This document shows positions 1 through 33,089 of a stretch of 64,000 bases of DNA, piece by piece. The first letter of the stretch is position 1. Every line of letters starts with the position of its first letter. Both the position numbers and the translations under genes were made by a program. Origin of the DNA: Brugia malayi. Its lineage: Eukaryota > Nematoda > Chromadorea > Rhabditida > Onchocercidae. The notes beneath the pieces are model-generated. The model was not told the origin of the DNA, made no database searches, and worked only from the letters and a program-made list of their open reading frames with translations. The DNA is taken from contig NW_025062477.1 of the NCBI RefSeq assembly GCF_000002995.4, forward strand, positions 4,250,649-4,314,648, read 5' to 3'.

Positions 1-2183
1 CATTCCTTTTTTTTTGATATGAAATTAATAATTTTTAAAATTAAATCATTCATACATCAATAAGCCCTCTCTTTCTCCCTCTCTCTCTTAAAGCAAACAA
101 AGAGAGAGAGAGGAAAAAAGAAACGACTTTCATATATATTTTTAATTTCAAAATTCAATTAATAATTGAAAGTTAAAATTTTATTTTTTATTTTTCATTT
201 TCTTTTTTTAAATGAAAAATGTTAAATTTTAAAAAAGTTTAAAAAATGAGCAAATAAAATTAACTGTTATTTTTTCCTCTTTTAACCAAAAAAATTAGTC
301 ATTTATTATTCGCTGTTGTTCGTTTTTCAAATCGAAATGTATAATACTTTTTCATTTTGCTAGACAATAAAGGATTTTAACTTGAAGAAATAAAGAAAAA
401 GAAAAAACCGGAAAACCGGTTTTTTCCTCTTCTCTATTTCCATTTCATTTCATTCATTTATGTTAAACGATATTATTGAATGCTATCTATTTTATGAAAA
501 TAAAGAAAAAATGAAAAATGCAAGAGAACAATCAAATTTTTTTTTCTCTTTTCAGATAAACTTTTTTTTTTTTATTTTTTAAAAATTAAAATTTTATTAT
601 GTCTTGCTCTTTTCATTGTGTAAAAGAATTTTTTTTTTTTGATAACAAATTTTTTTAACTTTTATAAAAATTATTTTAACTTTTATTTTGTAAAAACGTT
701 TTTCTGCTTTCTTTATTTTTCGCTTTTTTTTTTTGTCTTTTTAAAAGTTATACTGAATTTTATAGCTTTCCAATTTTTTCTTGCTTTAAACAATGTTTTA
801 TTGTAGCTTTAAAAAGACAAAATAAAAAAATAAAAGAAAAGACGAAATTATTATTAAAATAAGAAATTTTATGAAGCAGATAGTAATTCAATATTTGAAA
901 AATTTTGCTAATAATTAATGATAATCGTAATTGTAAAAGTGATAATAGTAATAATAGCTAACACTGAATTTTATAATTTTTTTTTAGAAATTTTTTTTTT
1001 TATAATTTTTCAATAAATGAATATAAGTGAAATTTAAAATGGTATATGCATTGAAGGAAAGCATTTCGGTATAATATAATTAATTAAATAATAATAGCAA
1101 TAATAATAATAGTAACAATAATAATAATAATAAAAGTTTTTTATTATCATTAAAATCTAATTTCAAAAAATACGATCATGTAATTATTTAATAACTATTC
1201 GAAGCAGAAAAAATTTTTTTGCTTGAAAAAGTATGCAAAACCAAAAAGTAAAAAAAAAATAAAAAAGTAAGAAATAAGATTCATTTTATATTAATTATTG
1301 TCTATTATTTCTGCTATCATTATTATTGTTATCGTTATCATTATTACTAGCGTTAATATTCTTATCACTATCATCATCGCTATTGTCATCATTATTATTA
1401 TTATTGTTACCATTATTACTACTGTTAATAGTGCTATCATTATCATTATTGCTATTATTATCACTATTGTTAATACCATTATCATATATTTTTTTTCACC
1501 GTCTTTTTCTTCCATATTTATGCATCCGAATTAAATTTTTATTATCATAAAATAACATTACTTTTTGTAGTCTAATAATATAATACGCTAAATATGCAAT
1601 AATTATAATACCGCACTATGATACCTAATAATCTTAATATAATAGTATAATAAGTAATAATTATAACACAATATAACGATAAGCAATAATGATAATATAA
1701 ATATAGTGATACATAATAATTATAATAAAAAGATTATTTTTTACATATGATAATCTCTCTTGATAGGTAAAATTTTTCCCCGACAAATGTAACTTTTTTT
1801 TTCTACCATTCGATATTTATTACCAAAATGAAAATTCCCTTCTATTATTGGAATTACCTTCTCTCCCTCTCTCTCTTTCTTCTGTTTTCTTTCTCTTTAT
1901 TTTCTTGAGAATATTCCATTTGTTCCGGTCAATGAATTCCCACATCATTCTTAAACGAACAAATAAACATTTTGTTTCTTGAAAGATTCATTCCGGCTAA
2001 ATCAATTTCACATCATTTCCATAATGTATCAATAAATCAGTCAATATTGATCTGTTCCAGGAAGTAATCTTTCATAAAATTACTAAATAATTTTCAATTA
2101 TTTTCACTCAATCAACTAACTATTAGGTGTAATCAGTTTCAAAATTCTGATTGTTTTATTTGTAATTCATTTCAAATTTTTAG
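1..2183. other. Non-coding, probably intron of the semaphorin gene
   Basis: No exon could be supported here. The stretch is AT-rich, with poly-T and poly-A runs and a long ATT/ATC-type low-complexity block at about 1280-1490. That block produces hydrophobic open frames on both strands, which are composition artefacts. The first recognisable semaphorin exon begins at 2184 in the middle of the Sema domain, so the most economical reading is that this is part of a long intron whose 5' exon lies before position 1. A short upstream exon hidden in the low-complexity DNA cannot be excluded. Confidence 0.6.
1270..1490. repeat. Degenerate ATT/ATC trinucleotide low-complexity tract
   Basis: The tract consists of runs of TTATTATT, TTATCATTATT and similar triplets with occasional GTT. 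It gives spurious Ile/Leu/Ser-rich open frames on both strands. It is typical of simple-sequence DNA in AT-rich nematode introns. Confidence 0.8.
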
Positions 2184-5100
2184 TATGTATACATTTGGTT
2201 CCGTGAACAAGCAGTGGAACGTGAATGTTGTAATGACGGTGCCATATATTCACGTGTTGCTAGACTTTGTCGATCGGATAATGGCGGTCCAAGACCATAT
2301 TCCAATGAATGGACATCATTTGTAAAAGCTCGGCTAAATTGTTCCATACCAGGCCATTATCCATTTTATTTTGATCAAGTTAGTAGTTACGTGAAACGTG
2401 AACTATTACTCGAGAGTTACACTAAATTTTTTTTTTTTTTTTTTAACCAAATTCAATAATTTATTTATCTTAAATTCACAGAACTTTAATAAACAATAAT
2501 TATTGTTGTTTTGTTAAGAAAAATAAAAAAAAAAAAAAAAAAACAAAATTGCTATTCTGTGTTTGTATGAACTAAGCCGCCTATCTTGCGGTATATTTCA
2601 GATAGAAGCTATTGCGCCACCGGTAAATAGCTTTCATTTATTAAAGATGAAACAGTTAGTCTATGCAGTATTTCGTAGTCCTTTAGCTGGCATCTCATCA
2701 TCAGCCATTTGCGCTTTTGATATTCAACAAATTAATGATGTTTTCTCGGAATCTAAATATGGTGATCGAAGTAGTTCACAATCATTATGGATGAGTGCAC
2801 TTTATAGTGATACTTCAAAATATCGACCTGGTAATTTGACCTTACTTTTATTTTACAAATATTAATTTTAGAAATTTTGTGATTTAAAATTTGATCAAAG
2901 CACAAGATTTATAATTTACAATTTGATCCAATTGAAGGTTATATAAATTAAGAATAGGTCAAGTTAGAGATTTTATAATTCGAGATTGGGTTAAGTTAAG
3001 AATTTCATAATTTGAAACTGGGTCAAGTTTGAAATTACAAAAATGAAGATTAGGTCAAGTTAGAAATTTTTGAAGCAGTAGAGTGGTTTATGCTATAAGA
3101 TGTATTAATGTATGAAAAATGTTTGATTCAAATTTAAATTTTTTACAAACATTAAAAATTTACAAATTCTTCTGCTGTTTTCTAATTTATATACCCAAAA
3201 AATTTTATTTCAGGTAAATGTGCAAATAATTCACGTCTGCTACCCGAAGAAGCGGTAGCATTTGCCCGATCTAATCCGCTAATGAATGAAGCTATACCAA
3301 ATTATTTTGGTGCACCAATTGCAATACATACGGGTTTGGATCATTTTACACAAATTGTCATTGATGCTCAGGTATAATTTAATTTAATCAATCAATCGAT
3401 CGATCAATATGAATTTTAACTGAGTTTAATTCAGAATTTTGGCTAAAAAAAAATTAGCAAAACCGTTTGTAAAATTTTATATATAGCAAAATTAATTATA
3501 GGTGAAAGCAGTTGATGGACATTTATATGATGTTATATTTATTGGTACCGATCAAGGTAATATTTTCAAAATGGTAAATTTAGCTGGCACCAAAACTACC
3601 GCAAAGCAACCATCTCATCATATTTATACATTTCAAATTACTAATGTAAGTTCATAATTAAAAATATGAATGAAATATATTGCTCAAAAAATTCTACTAT
3701 TAAATTAACAAATTTTTGACATTTTTGATTATTTAAATTAAAAATTCTTGAAAAAAAGAAAATAGAAATTCAAAATTTTTAAAAATAATATTAATTAAAA
3801 AAGCTATGCTAATAGTTTTTTTTTTTTGAAAATACCATTAATAATTTATTAATTATAAGTATTAAAAATTTTTTTTACAAAATTAATTATTATTACTTAA
3901 TTATTATTACTAACTTATTTATTATTACTTTGACAGGAACCAATTCAAAATATGATGATATATCAGGGAAATATGAAAGATTTATCTGTTGAAAGATATT
4001 TAATAGCTGTTAGTGAACGATCTGTTGTACGTGTTCCGCTAGCGCAGTGTAATAGATTTGAGACGTGTACTGATTGTGTCGCTTTACGTGATCCACATTG
4101 CGCATGGGATTTAGAAGCTAAGAAATGTATATTATTAAATAATAATTTAAATGGGTATGTATTTTGATATTTTTTGTATTATTCAATTTGATTACATATT
4201 AATATTTATTATTTTTGTGAATGTAGTCGAGAAAAGTTTATATTCTTAGGACTGTTATAAAAGGTGAAAGGTCATAGAGCACTGAACTATTGAAAAGCAG
4301 CTAATAAATGGTTGTTATAGCTTTGCTAAAAATAAAATGATTGTTCGAACAGCGCCAAAATGCTAAACATAAAGAAATAATCGTACTCGTCAATAAGAAT
4401 TATTCATCATAAACATATGATTGTGCTAATTAATTAATAATTATGATTTTGTATTCAAAATTAATTCACAATTTTCTGTTGGGCGTTAAAGGCTATAGTG
4501 TATTAGTGATAATTATTTCATCGTAAAGAAACAAATAAATAATATACACAAATATGCAATTTTAATATATAAAACTATTTATACAATTTTAATATATAAA
4601 ATTATTCATACATGACTTATTTATGCAAATTAAAGATTTAAAAAAATGAAATTATTTCGTTTTCTAAATGAATTTTCCAAAATTAATTTTTAAAATATTT
4701 GATAATTTTTAGCATCAATATTTTAACTAATTTAATATCACTGTAGATTATATGAACAACAAGTTATAACAGGCGATACACAGGGTTGTGGTACTTTTAC
4801 CGAACTTCAACACTTTTTTAATTTTGATATTATACCATCGATTGTTAATGAACATGAGGAACCTTTACAAGGTAATCATTAAAATTTATTATTATTTTAT
4901 TGTTTCACATAATTTTGTAAATAACTTTTTCGATCAATTAATTGCAAACAGTTGTAAGCTTTCATGTTTGCATGAACAGTTAGTTTAAGTCAATCTTTTA
5001 CAGAATTAAATTGGTAAATTTTTAGCTATGATAGCATTAATAAAAAAAACGGATACGATATCCTAGATTAATGTATTGCTGTGAACGATAAATCCACTGG

Positions 5101-6710
5101 GTACGGTGTGCTGGACTACTGTATTTTCGGATATGGTAGTCTTACCAGATACGATAATGTTACAGTGCTGCATTTGCATGTCAGAAATTTCACTTTTTTT
5201 TTCTTTTTTTTAAAGATATATCATATGTTCTTCCATTATCAAATTCGGCAGCAATCAGTAAAAATTGTTCGTGTGAAGAAAAGAAGTCAATTCCGGTTTG
5301 TGCTTCCACTAGTAATTCATTCCGTGTTACTGCAGGTGTTTTTTTTTACTTACAAACAAATTTTAAAATTTAATTTATTTTGCTGTAAGCAAAAATTTTT
5401 TAAATTTTTATTGTTTTTTTTTACAAGGAAAAATAGCTATAAATAAGTGATAAAAGTTGTAAAATTTTTTTTTTTTTTTGAACCAATTATTAAATAATAA
5501 AGTTTATTTTATTTGGTTTTTCTTTTGCATATCACTAAAAATTTAATAAAAATTGTAATTTTTAAACTTTTTTCCGTTCTAATTTATTTGTTTTGAAAAT
5601 TTTTGAATTTAATTATGGAAAAAAAGGAAAAATTTACAGAATCGACTGCATATTCATTAATTGAACATAGTTTTTTTCTGCCAATACTTTGTGCTTCCAT
5701 TGCAACATTTGCAATATTTATTGGTTTTTTTGTTGGAAACTTATATTATCGTTGGAAATTATCAAATAAAGGAAAGTCTTCATCATGTCAATCATTTAGT
5801 ACCACTACACCTCAACCGATCTTTGGTACCAGGTAATTTGATTTATATCCATTATCATTAATATAAATTATTCAAATAGTTTATTAAAACATAAAAATTC
5901 TATCAAAACTTAATATAAAATTTTTAAACATTATCAAATTAAATTTATATCAAACATTTGAAATAGATGGAATATATTTAGGAAAATTTTATTACCAAAA
6001 TTGCAACGATAAATTACTCATGAGCAACGTTTCAAAATACTATTTCAATTATCTAATACCCTACTATTAGATCAAATTTAAGGTTAAAATGAAAAATCTA
6101 TTTGAATTATTATTGTTATCATTAAAATTACACCTAAAATTATTTCTAATGTGCAAATTTTAGATTATCATCACCATCGTTAAGCATTATCAATGCATAT
6201 GAATCAATATCAAAATTTAGCGGTGCTATACCATTACGATCAGATTCGCCCATATCGCTTATGGTTTGTTATTATTTTTACTTTAAATATCTATTTGAAA
6301 GAAAAAAAAAAAACATTCCTCATAAGTATTTTAAATTTTAGTTGTAAATATTATAAATGATGTTTAAAAAATATCTTGAATATTTGGTAAAATATAATTG
6401 CAAATTTATTCGTAATTAAAAAATATCAAATTTGTTCAAAAGAAATTTTGTCTCATAATTTTTAATCATTTCAAATCATTTATACATTCATTATAGTCAA
6501 ATTTATAATGAAATAATTTAAAATCTATTAGATTAATTTGGAATTAAATTAAATGAAGAATTATCAAATTTAAAGAGAAAAGCAAGAAAATGAAAGACGA
6601 ATAAATTATAATATGTTATTTTCTAGGTGGAAGATTTGTCACATTCATCGTCATTTAAAGACAAATTAAAGCAATCAAAAATTCATCGGCCTAATCAAAT
6701 TTATTTGTAG
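2184..6710 (+). CDS. smp-1: Transmembrane (class 1) semaphorin, 5'-partial
   Basis: This is the C-terminal 521 residues of a semaphorin, a plexin ligand that guides axons and epidermal cells. Assembled exons are 2184-2378, 2602-2830, 3214-3371, 3502-3645, 3937-4154, 4747-4871, 5216-5335, 5640-5832, 6164-6263 and 6627-6710. All phases agree and the stop is TAG. The Sema domain is recognised from YVYIWFREQAVE, YSRVARLCRSDNGG, ARLNCSIPGHYPFYFDQ and YDVIFIGTDQGN. It is followed by a PSI module (CNRFETCTDCVALRDPHCAWD). A hydrophobic segment near residues 406-428 of the fragment (FFLPILCASIATFAIFIGFF) is a membrane helix, followed by a tail of about 90 residues rich in Ser. No Ig domain is seen, which argues against the secreted mab-20 type. 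Whether it is the smp-1 or smp-2 orthologue cannot be decided here. Roughly 200 N-terminal residues lie outside the window. Confidence 0.88.
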
Positions 6711-6872
6711 CAAATTTAAATTCATTTCTTTGTTTAAAATATACTTTCAAACCAATTTGCGGGTCATTCGTATTATACCTTCACGCATTTTTCAGTAAGT
6801 TTAATATTGAAATTCTATAATAATAACAAAATATGGAAAAGAAATAATCAAAAAAAAAAAAAAAAAAAATGA

Positions 6873-6878
6873 AATAAA
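6873..6878 (+). terminator. Candidate poly(A) signal of the semaphorin gene
   Basis: AATAAA lies about 165 bp after the semaphorin stop codon. In DNA this AT-rich the hexamer also occurs by chance, so the assignment rests on position only. Confidence 0.35.
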
Positions 6879-8054
6879 AAAGGAAAAAAAAATTGAGGCA
6901 ATTAGTTTGAGTTAGTATTTTAAACTAATATTAGATCATTCATTTTTTACCCTCAAATGGTATTCATTGGTCGTTAATTAATTAATCAGGGTAAAGAGGG
7001 TAATATATATATATATATATAAATATATAATAGCTTTTACTTCTTTTAAATAACTTTTTGATTTTGTGTGAAATATAAACGATATCATAACTTCTAACAA
7101 ATAAAATGAATTTTTAAATGAAATTTCTGAAATTCTTCCAACTTTTAGTCGTTTTAGTAAAAATATTTGATTTAGATCATCTTTATTAAAATTCCGTATA
7201 TTAATATAAGCATGTAGAGGCATAATTTGTTTGAAGTTTTATGACTTCAAAAAAAAGAAAAGGAAAAAAAAAAAAAAGGATTTCGATATCAAATTTATAA
7301 AATTTGGACACAGTGTTTAGTCAATGTTTTCCTTTTTCAAAATTAATTTTAATGAAACAAAAAAGTGTTATTTTTTTGTTGAAAAAAAAAAAAAAACATG
7401 TTGTATATATAATTTTCATTTGCTGTGTTTTGATTTAATCCTAATTTATTTTTTAATAATAAATAGTAGTGAATTTTATGGTTCCGGTAAATTAAATCGG
7501 TAAATAAAGATAATCTCTGAATTTATATTGTTATTACGTATTGGTGTTTGTTTAAGTTTTCCATCTATAATTGATTCAATTTTGTATTCAATTATACAAA
7601 AATATTGATAAAATTATCAAACATTGTAAAATAATGAATTTATGTATAAAACTGATAATTTTAAAACGTTTTCCTGATTTCAAATAAATCTTATTTCATA
7701 CCAAAATACAATAATTATTGCTAGAAGTTGATTATAGGTTTCGAAAATTCAAAGTTTACAAGGACAACCTAATCACAAAAAAGCAATAAAAAAAAAAAAA
7801 AAAAAGAACTGAAATTATGGTAAACTTAGAATAAGATAAACTTGATTTGAATTTGCAGTTTTAATTTTTTCTATTCGATCATACATAAATTGCATATCTT
7901 CATGCTTGATTGAATGTTAATACTGTAAATTTGCTGGTATCATAAAATAAATGAAGTGAATAAAATTGCTGAAATATACTTTTCGTTGGACATTAGTTCT
8001 CATATGTTTGTATATAAATGTGTTATGTTATGTACTGTAATGCTTCTACTACTA

Positions 8055-8125
8055 CATGCAGGTGTACCGTATCTGCGTGCGCGACCATATACCGTATCCC
8101 GTGGAGTGCATATACTGTACCCCAC
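8055..8125. other. Short GC-rich island with internal repeats, unknown
   Basis: The octamer ACCGTATC occurs twice (8066-8073 and 8091-8098) around a GCGTGCGCG core. The block is flanked by imperfectly inverted ends GGTGTAC (8061) and GTACCCC (8117-8123). Its composition is unlike the surrounding AT-rich DNA. It could be a small structured RNA, a transposon remnant or a regulatory element; nothing in the sequence decides. Confidence 0.3.
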
Positions 8126-10357
8126 AACATGATTATTAGGATTTCGAAGCAAGAACAAAAAATAAAATAAAAATTTAATTATCATTTATTTTCTACTTTC
8201 CCACATGTATCAAAATGAGAAAGGAAGTGAGATAAGAAAAGAGCAGCTGGAATTGAAGGATATACGGTAGAATGAAGAAACGATCACAGGAAAAATCTCA
8301 GTTAATCAAGGATCAAAGTAATCAAGGTAATCAAGTAAACAAACCAACCTTATATTTCTTGATCTGTTCTTCTACCCTTTCAAATATAAAAAGAATTCCA
8401 TTTAATATCATATATCGTATCATATTTTCCTATAATTTCCTATCCACTACATATTGTTTTCATCTAAGTTTTGTAAATATCAAAATGAATGGTAATACTG
8501 TTAATGCTAATACCTATTTTTGTTAACATAATTTTGTATGAAAACTGGACAATTAAAATCTCCGCAAATTTATTAATGAAAATTGAGATAAAATGAATAA
8601 ATTAAATTAAGTGAACAAAAATTATTTTGAAATGAATTTATTAATAGTTTGAAAAATATTTATACTCTTTTTTTATCATTCAAGCGCATAAATATTTTAG
8701 TAATATAGAATGAAAAAACTTTTCCAAAATAAATGAAATGCAAAATTTGATAAAAATTTCGCTTGAGAGAAAATAGCTTGAGAGAAAGAAAAAGCCGTAG
8801 GATACAATAGCAGCAAAGTGTTGATGATCTTTGATAATAGCTAAAACATTTCTGAAAGCCACTGATGTAGCACTGATAGAGATGTGATGATAATAAGGAA
8901 GAAATAATATGAATCAAATTTGTTTAGCAAAATGAGAAAAATGAAAATAAATGCATAGAGGAATTACAAATTTAATATAGCAGGATGTCATATAAGTGTT
9001 GTCACTAGTCACTTGCTATTCTCATTTAATAGTATTTCAAAAAAGAAAATCCATTTAAATTTAAATAAATATTTAATCTCGAACAATAAATCCACTCAAA
9101 ATTTTCTTTTTTTATCGATGATTACCTTGAATATATATATTTTGCTGCTCAAGAATCCCACTTTTATCTTGAAACTCTAATGCATATATGTGTTCTTCTA
9201 ATATTATGAAGTGTAATTTAATAAGTGGTATGAATTTTTACCTTTTTCGAAAATGATCAGAAAGTAATCTATGCTACAACTTGATCACTCATCCAATGAC
9301 AGTATGAATAACAAAGGTGTCTCATGATAATAACTGACAGTTAAAGATTGTACATTTGGGCGAAACTCTCAGTATTAACCGAGTTATTTAGCAAAAGAAA
9401 ATACACTTAGAAAAAAAGTTCAGTTCCTAAAATCTTTCGCTAAAGCCAACTTAAAAACAAAAAAAAAAAGAAAAAACATGTGCAAAAAATTGTATGCACA
9501 TAGTGAAATAAAAAGGCAAAATGAGTAAAGCAGAGCAAAAATATAAAAATGAATCTAAATGATTCAAAATTGCAAAATAAAATAAATAATTGGAGAGAAA
9601 TATTGCAATAAAAACCATAAAATATATAAATAAAATAATATCGACGAATTTAAACAAAGATGGTTAAGATTACACGAGACCTACCTAAGTGTGAGATTGT
9701 ATGAGAGATATATAATACACGCAATATTAAAAAAAAGAAAAAAAAAAAACGATTTAAAAACAATTAATATTGCTATAAGTGCCAAATAAATAATATAAAA
9801 GACGTATGTATAAATCAAATACATATATATATGAACAATAAAGCTGAAATCTTTGAGAACATAAACGAATGATATTTACAAGGTACAACAATTCAACAAT
9901 ATTTTTGAAAGAGTAATATTATAAAAATATCATTGGTTTTTCATAACAAACTATTGTGTAAGTGAGAATGTGGTACCGAATGTTATTAAATGAAAACAAA
10001 AAAAAAAAAAAAAAAAGAACAATAATTCAAGAAAATAAGTCAACTTAAGTCAAACCATATATTCATTATTAAATCTCTATGCTAATGATAAATGTTTCAC
10101 AGTTTTTGAATTCATGAAAAGCTTTTTATTAAACACATCAAATTAATGTTTACAAATTTTCGTTTTCTTCCATCATATATTAGCAGGAAAAAAAAAAAAA
10201 AAAAAAAACGTATATGTTTGTGTCAACGAACAACTACTATTAATCATTTTCTCGAATAATCCTTGAATTGTCACATAAAAAGAACTAACAGTTTTTTTTT
10301 ATAGAAAAAGAAGTCAAGCATAACCATGAATTTGTACTTCACTTGCATAATGCTATA

Positions 10358-10363
10358 TTTATT
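10358..10363 (-). terminator. afd-1: Candidate poly(A) signal of afd-1
   Basis: AATAAA on the - strand lies about 29 nt after the afadin stop codon (10392-10394). This would give a very short 3' UTR; later AATAAA copies also exist. Confidence 0.4.
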
Positions 10364-10391
10364 AACCAAGTCCAATATTCAGGGAAGGATT

Positions 10392-31488
<21,097 letters not shown>

Positions 31489-31510
31489 GGTCGGTGCACC
31501 TTCTTCTTCC

Positions 31511-31512
31511 CT
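31511..31512 (-). promoter_or_regulatory. afd-1: Acceptor just upstream of afd-1 ATG (SL trans-splice or 5' UTR intron)
   Basis: On the - strand, TATTTTAGTTTCAG ends at 31511, 22 nt upstream of the start codon at 31488. This strong nematode acceptor so close to the ATG can either receive a spliced leader or close an intron in the 5' UTR. Confidence 0.5.
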
Positions 31513-32144
31513 GAAACTAAAATACTTCCTCGAATTAATTTCTAATACATTCAAGAAAGGTAAAACGTTCATCTATTCAATTTTGATCTTCAAATCTCAC
31601 ACTAAAAAAAGCTCTAAAATAAAACAAAACTTAAGAAACACTCAAAAGGGCAAAATCAATCTCAAATTAGAAATTATTTGAAAATAAAAATTAAGAAAAA
31701 AATGATCTAGATTCTGTCCCGCCATGAATAATTTTCAGATTGATTTCTTTTCTCAAGACAAAATCGAAAAAAAGGGATTTATTCAGAAGGGCGAAAAAGT
31801 CGAAAAAGAAAAAGGAAAAAGGATTTATTTGAAATGGAAAATAATGAAAATAAGAAAAGTAATTGTTAATAACTTTTAAAAAATCTATGAGAAATAATAA
31901 TCTGGCCCGTAATAAAATTTGCAATAATAAAAATAAAAAATTATTTTCCATGAATATATTGGAATATTTTCCGTATAACTTAATATCACCAAATAATACA
32001 TTTAAAATATCAAATAATAAATAAAAATAGAAATATTTACAAAATATTTCACTAAATATGAAAGAAATGCAACAAACAGTACTGAAATGATGACTAGACT
32101 ACCTGAAATTACCAACTGAATGCGAGCAACAAACTGAAATCACA

Positions 32145-32180
32145 AAGGTCACATTATCAAAAGGTCACATGTAAAGGTCA
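32145..32180 (+). promoter_or_regulatory. Three direct AAGGTCA half-sites
   Basis: AAGGTCA occurs three times in the same orientation, with AGGTCA cores at 32146, 32162 and 32175. This is the extended half-site bound by monomeric nuclear receptors of the NR5A/ERR/ROR type. Clustering in the divergent promoter makes a nuclear-receptor response element plausible but unproven. Confidence 0.4.
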
Positions 32181-32261
32181 TTCATTCAATGTCAACAATC
32201 CTCAAACCATCACTGAATTGCTTCGCCATTCATAACAAACAACTCTCCTCCTCTCACTCAC

Positions 32262-32430
32262 CGTTAAGACCTTTAACCTCTACGTCTACCTTATTTCATC
32301 TTCCAGCACGTGGTCCGTTAAAATACGTCTAAACGGGAACTATTAATGCTTACGCAGAATGCAACGCAGAATTGTTTTCTGCTTTCTCTATTTCCTGGTC
32401 CACTACTCGTTTTCCTGTAATCTCTCACAA
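32262..32430 (-). other. afd-1: Possible non-coding first exon of afd-1
   Basis: The - strand reads CTTAACG then GTGAGTGAG, a good splice donor, with its exon side at 32262. The sequence upstream of it is the least AT-rich part of the intergenic region. Splicing from this donor to the acceptor at 31511 would form a 5' UTR intron of about 750 bp. The upstream limit is a guess. Confidence 0.3.
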
Positions 32431-32827
32431 TTCTTATCAATCTTTATCGTCTCTCCATCATTATATCACGTATTAAACAATATTGCTATCACTTTTTGAA
32501 TTTATAACTACTGAAATATTTGCTATACTCTTTTATTAATTCTAAATAATTTTTATTTATATTATTTAAATTTTGCTCGATGTGTAATTCTTTTTAGCTA
32601 TTGTAATGTTTATTTAATTACACTTTCTAATTTGAAACTTTTATTTTATTCATTCTATATTTTTCAAAAGTTTGATTGGTTTTCAAATTGAAAAAGGTGA
32701 GAAATATGTTTGTAATGAGTATCACATTTAAATTCAACTTTTCAATTCTATTCGATCTTTTTTTCTTTTTGTTTTTATTACAAGTTGTTATATTACAATT
32801 ATGCTTTTTTCTAGATGATAAGGTAAT

Positions 32828-32860
32828 ATGCAAATAACGTCATCATTTGCGCTGACGTCA
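32828..32860 (+). promoter_or_regulatory. Octamer plus CRE cluster
   Basis: Within 33 bp there is a perfect POU octamer ATGCAAAT (32828-32835), a near-CRE TAACGTCA (32835-32842) and a perfect palindromic CRE TGACGTCA (32853-32860). The cluster lies about 230 bp upstream of the zinc-finger start codon. These match binding sites of POU-homeodomain and CREB/ATF bZIP factors; use in vivo is inference. Confidence 0.45.
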
Positions 32861-33089
32861 AGAAATAGCTTGCAATAGCGTCGAATTATCTTGGTTATGT
32901 TTAGAGAATATTTGTTATTTGTCATAGTAATTATGCAAAAAGTTTGTGATAAATTTAAAACTATAAGCTTATATATTACTAACTTTTATCCATGAATAAG
33001 TTTTATCCATGAAATATTTAACAATGGCATTTCAGTATTATAACAATGACATTTCAGATGGAAATAAAATTTTGTGCTTTTAAAAAGCA

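Larger units (their letters stand above)
6711..10391. other. Convergent intergenic region (semaphorin / afadin 3' ends)
   Basis: This holds the 3' UTR sequences of two convergent genes and otherwise AT-rich DNA with many poly-A runs. Open frames here (for example about 8272-8526 on + and 8660-8917 on -) have no recognisable motif, no splice-consistent partners and ordinary intergenic composition, so I do not call them genes. One short GC-richer island at about 8050-8125 stands out and is reported separately. Confidence 0.6.
31513..33089. promoter_or_regulatory. Divergent intergenic/promoter region between afd-1 and zinc-finger gene
   Basis: The start codons of two oppositely oriented genes are about 1.6 kb apart. 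The middle (about 32130-32430) is less AT-rich than the flanks. It carries AAGGTCA repeats, a CACGTG box at 32307-32312 and a GTGAGT donor on the - strand at 32261-32256. The part nearest the zinc-finger gene carries octamer and CRE motifs. It probably holds core promoters for both genes; transcription starts cannot be read from sequence. Confidence 0.55.

Noticed and set aside
8272..8526. 84-codon + strand frame starting MKKRSQEKS
   Set aside because: No recognisable motif, composition like the intergenic background, and no splice-consistent neighbours.
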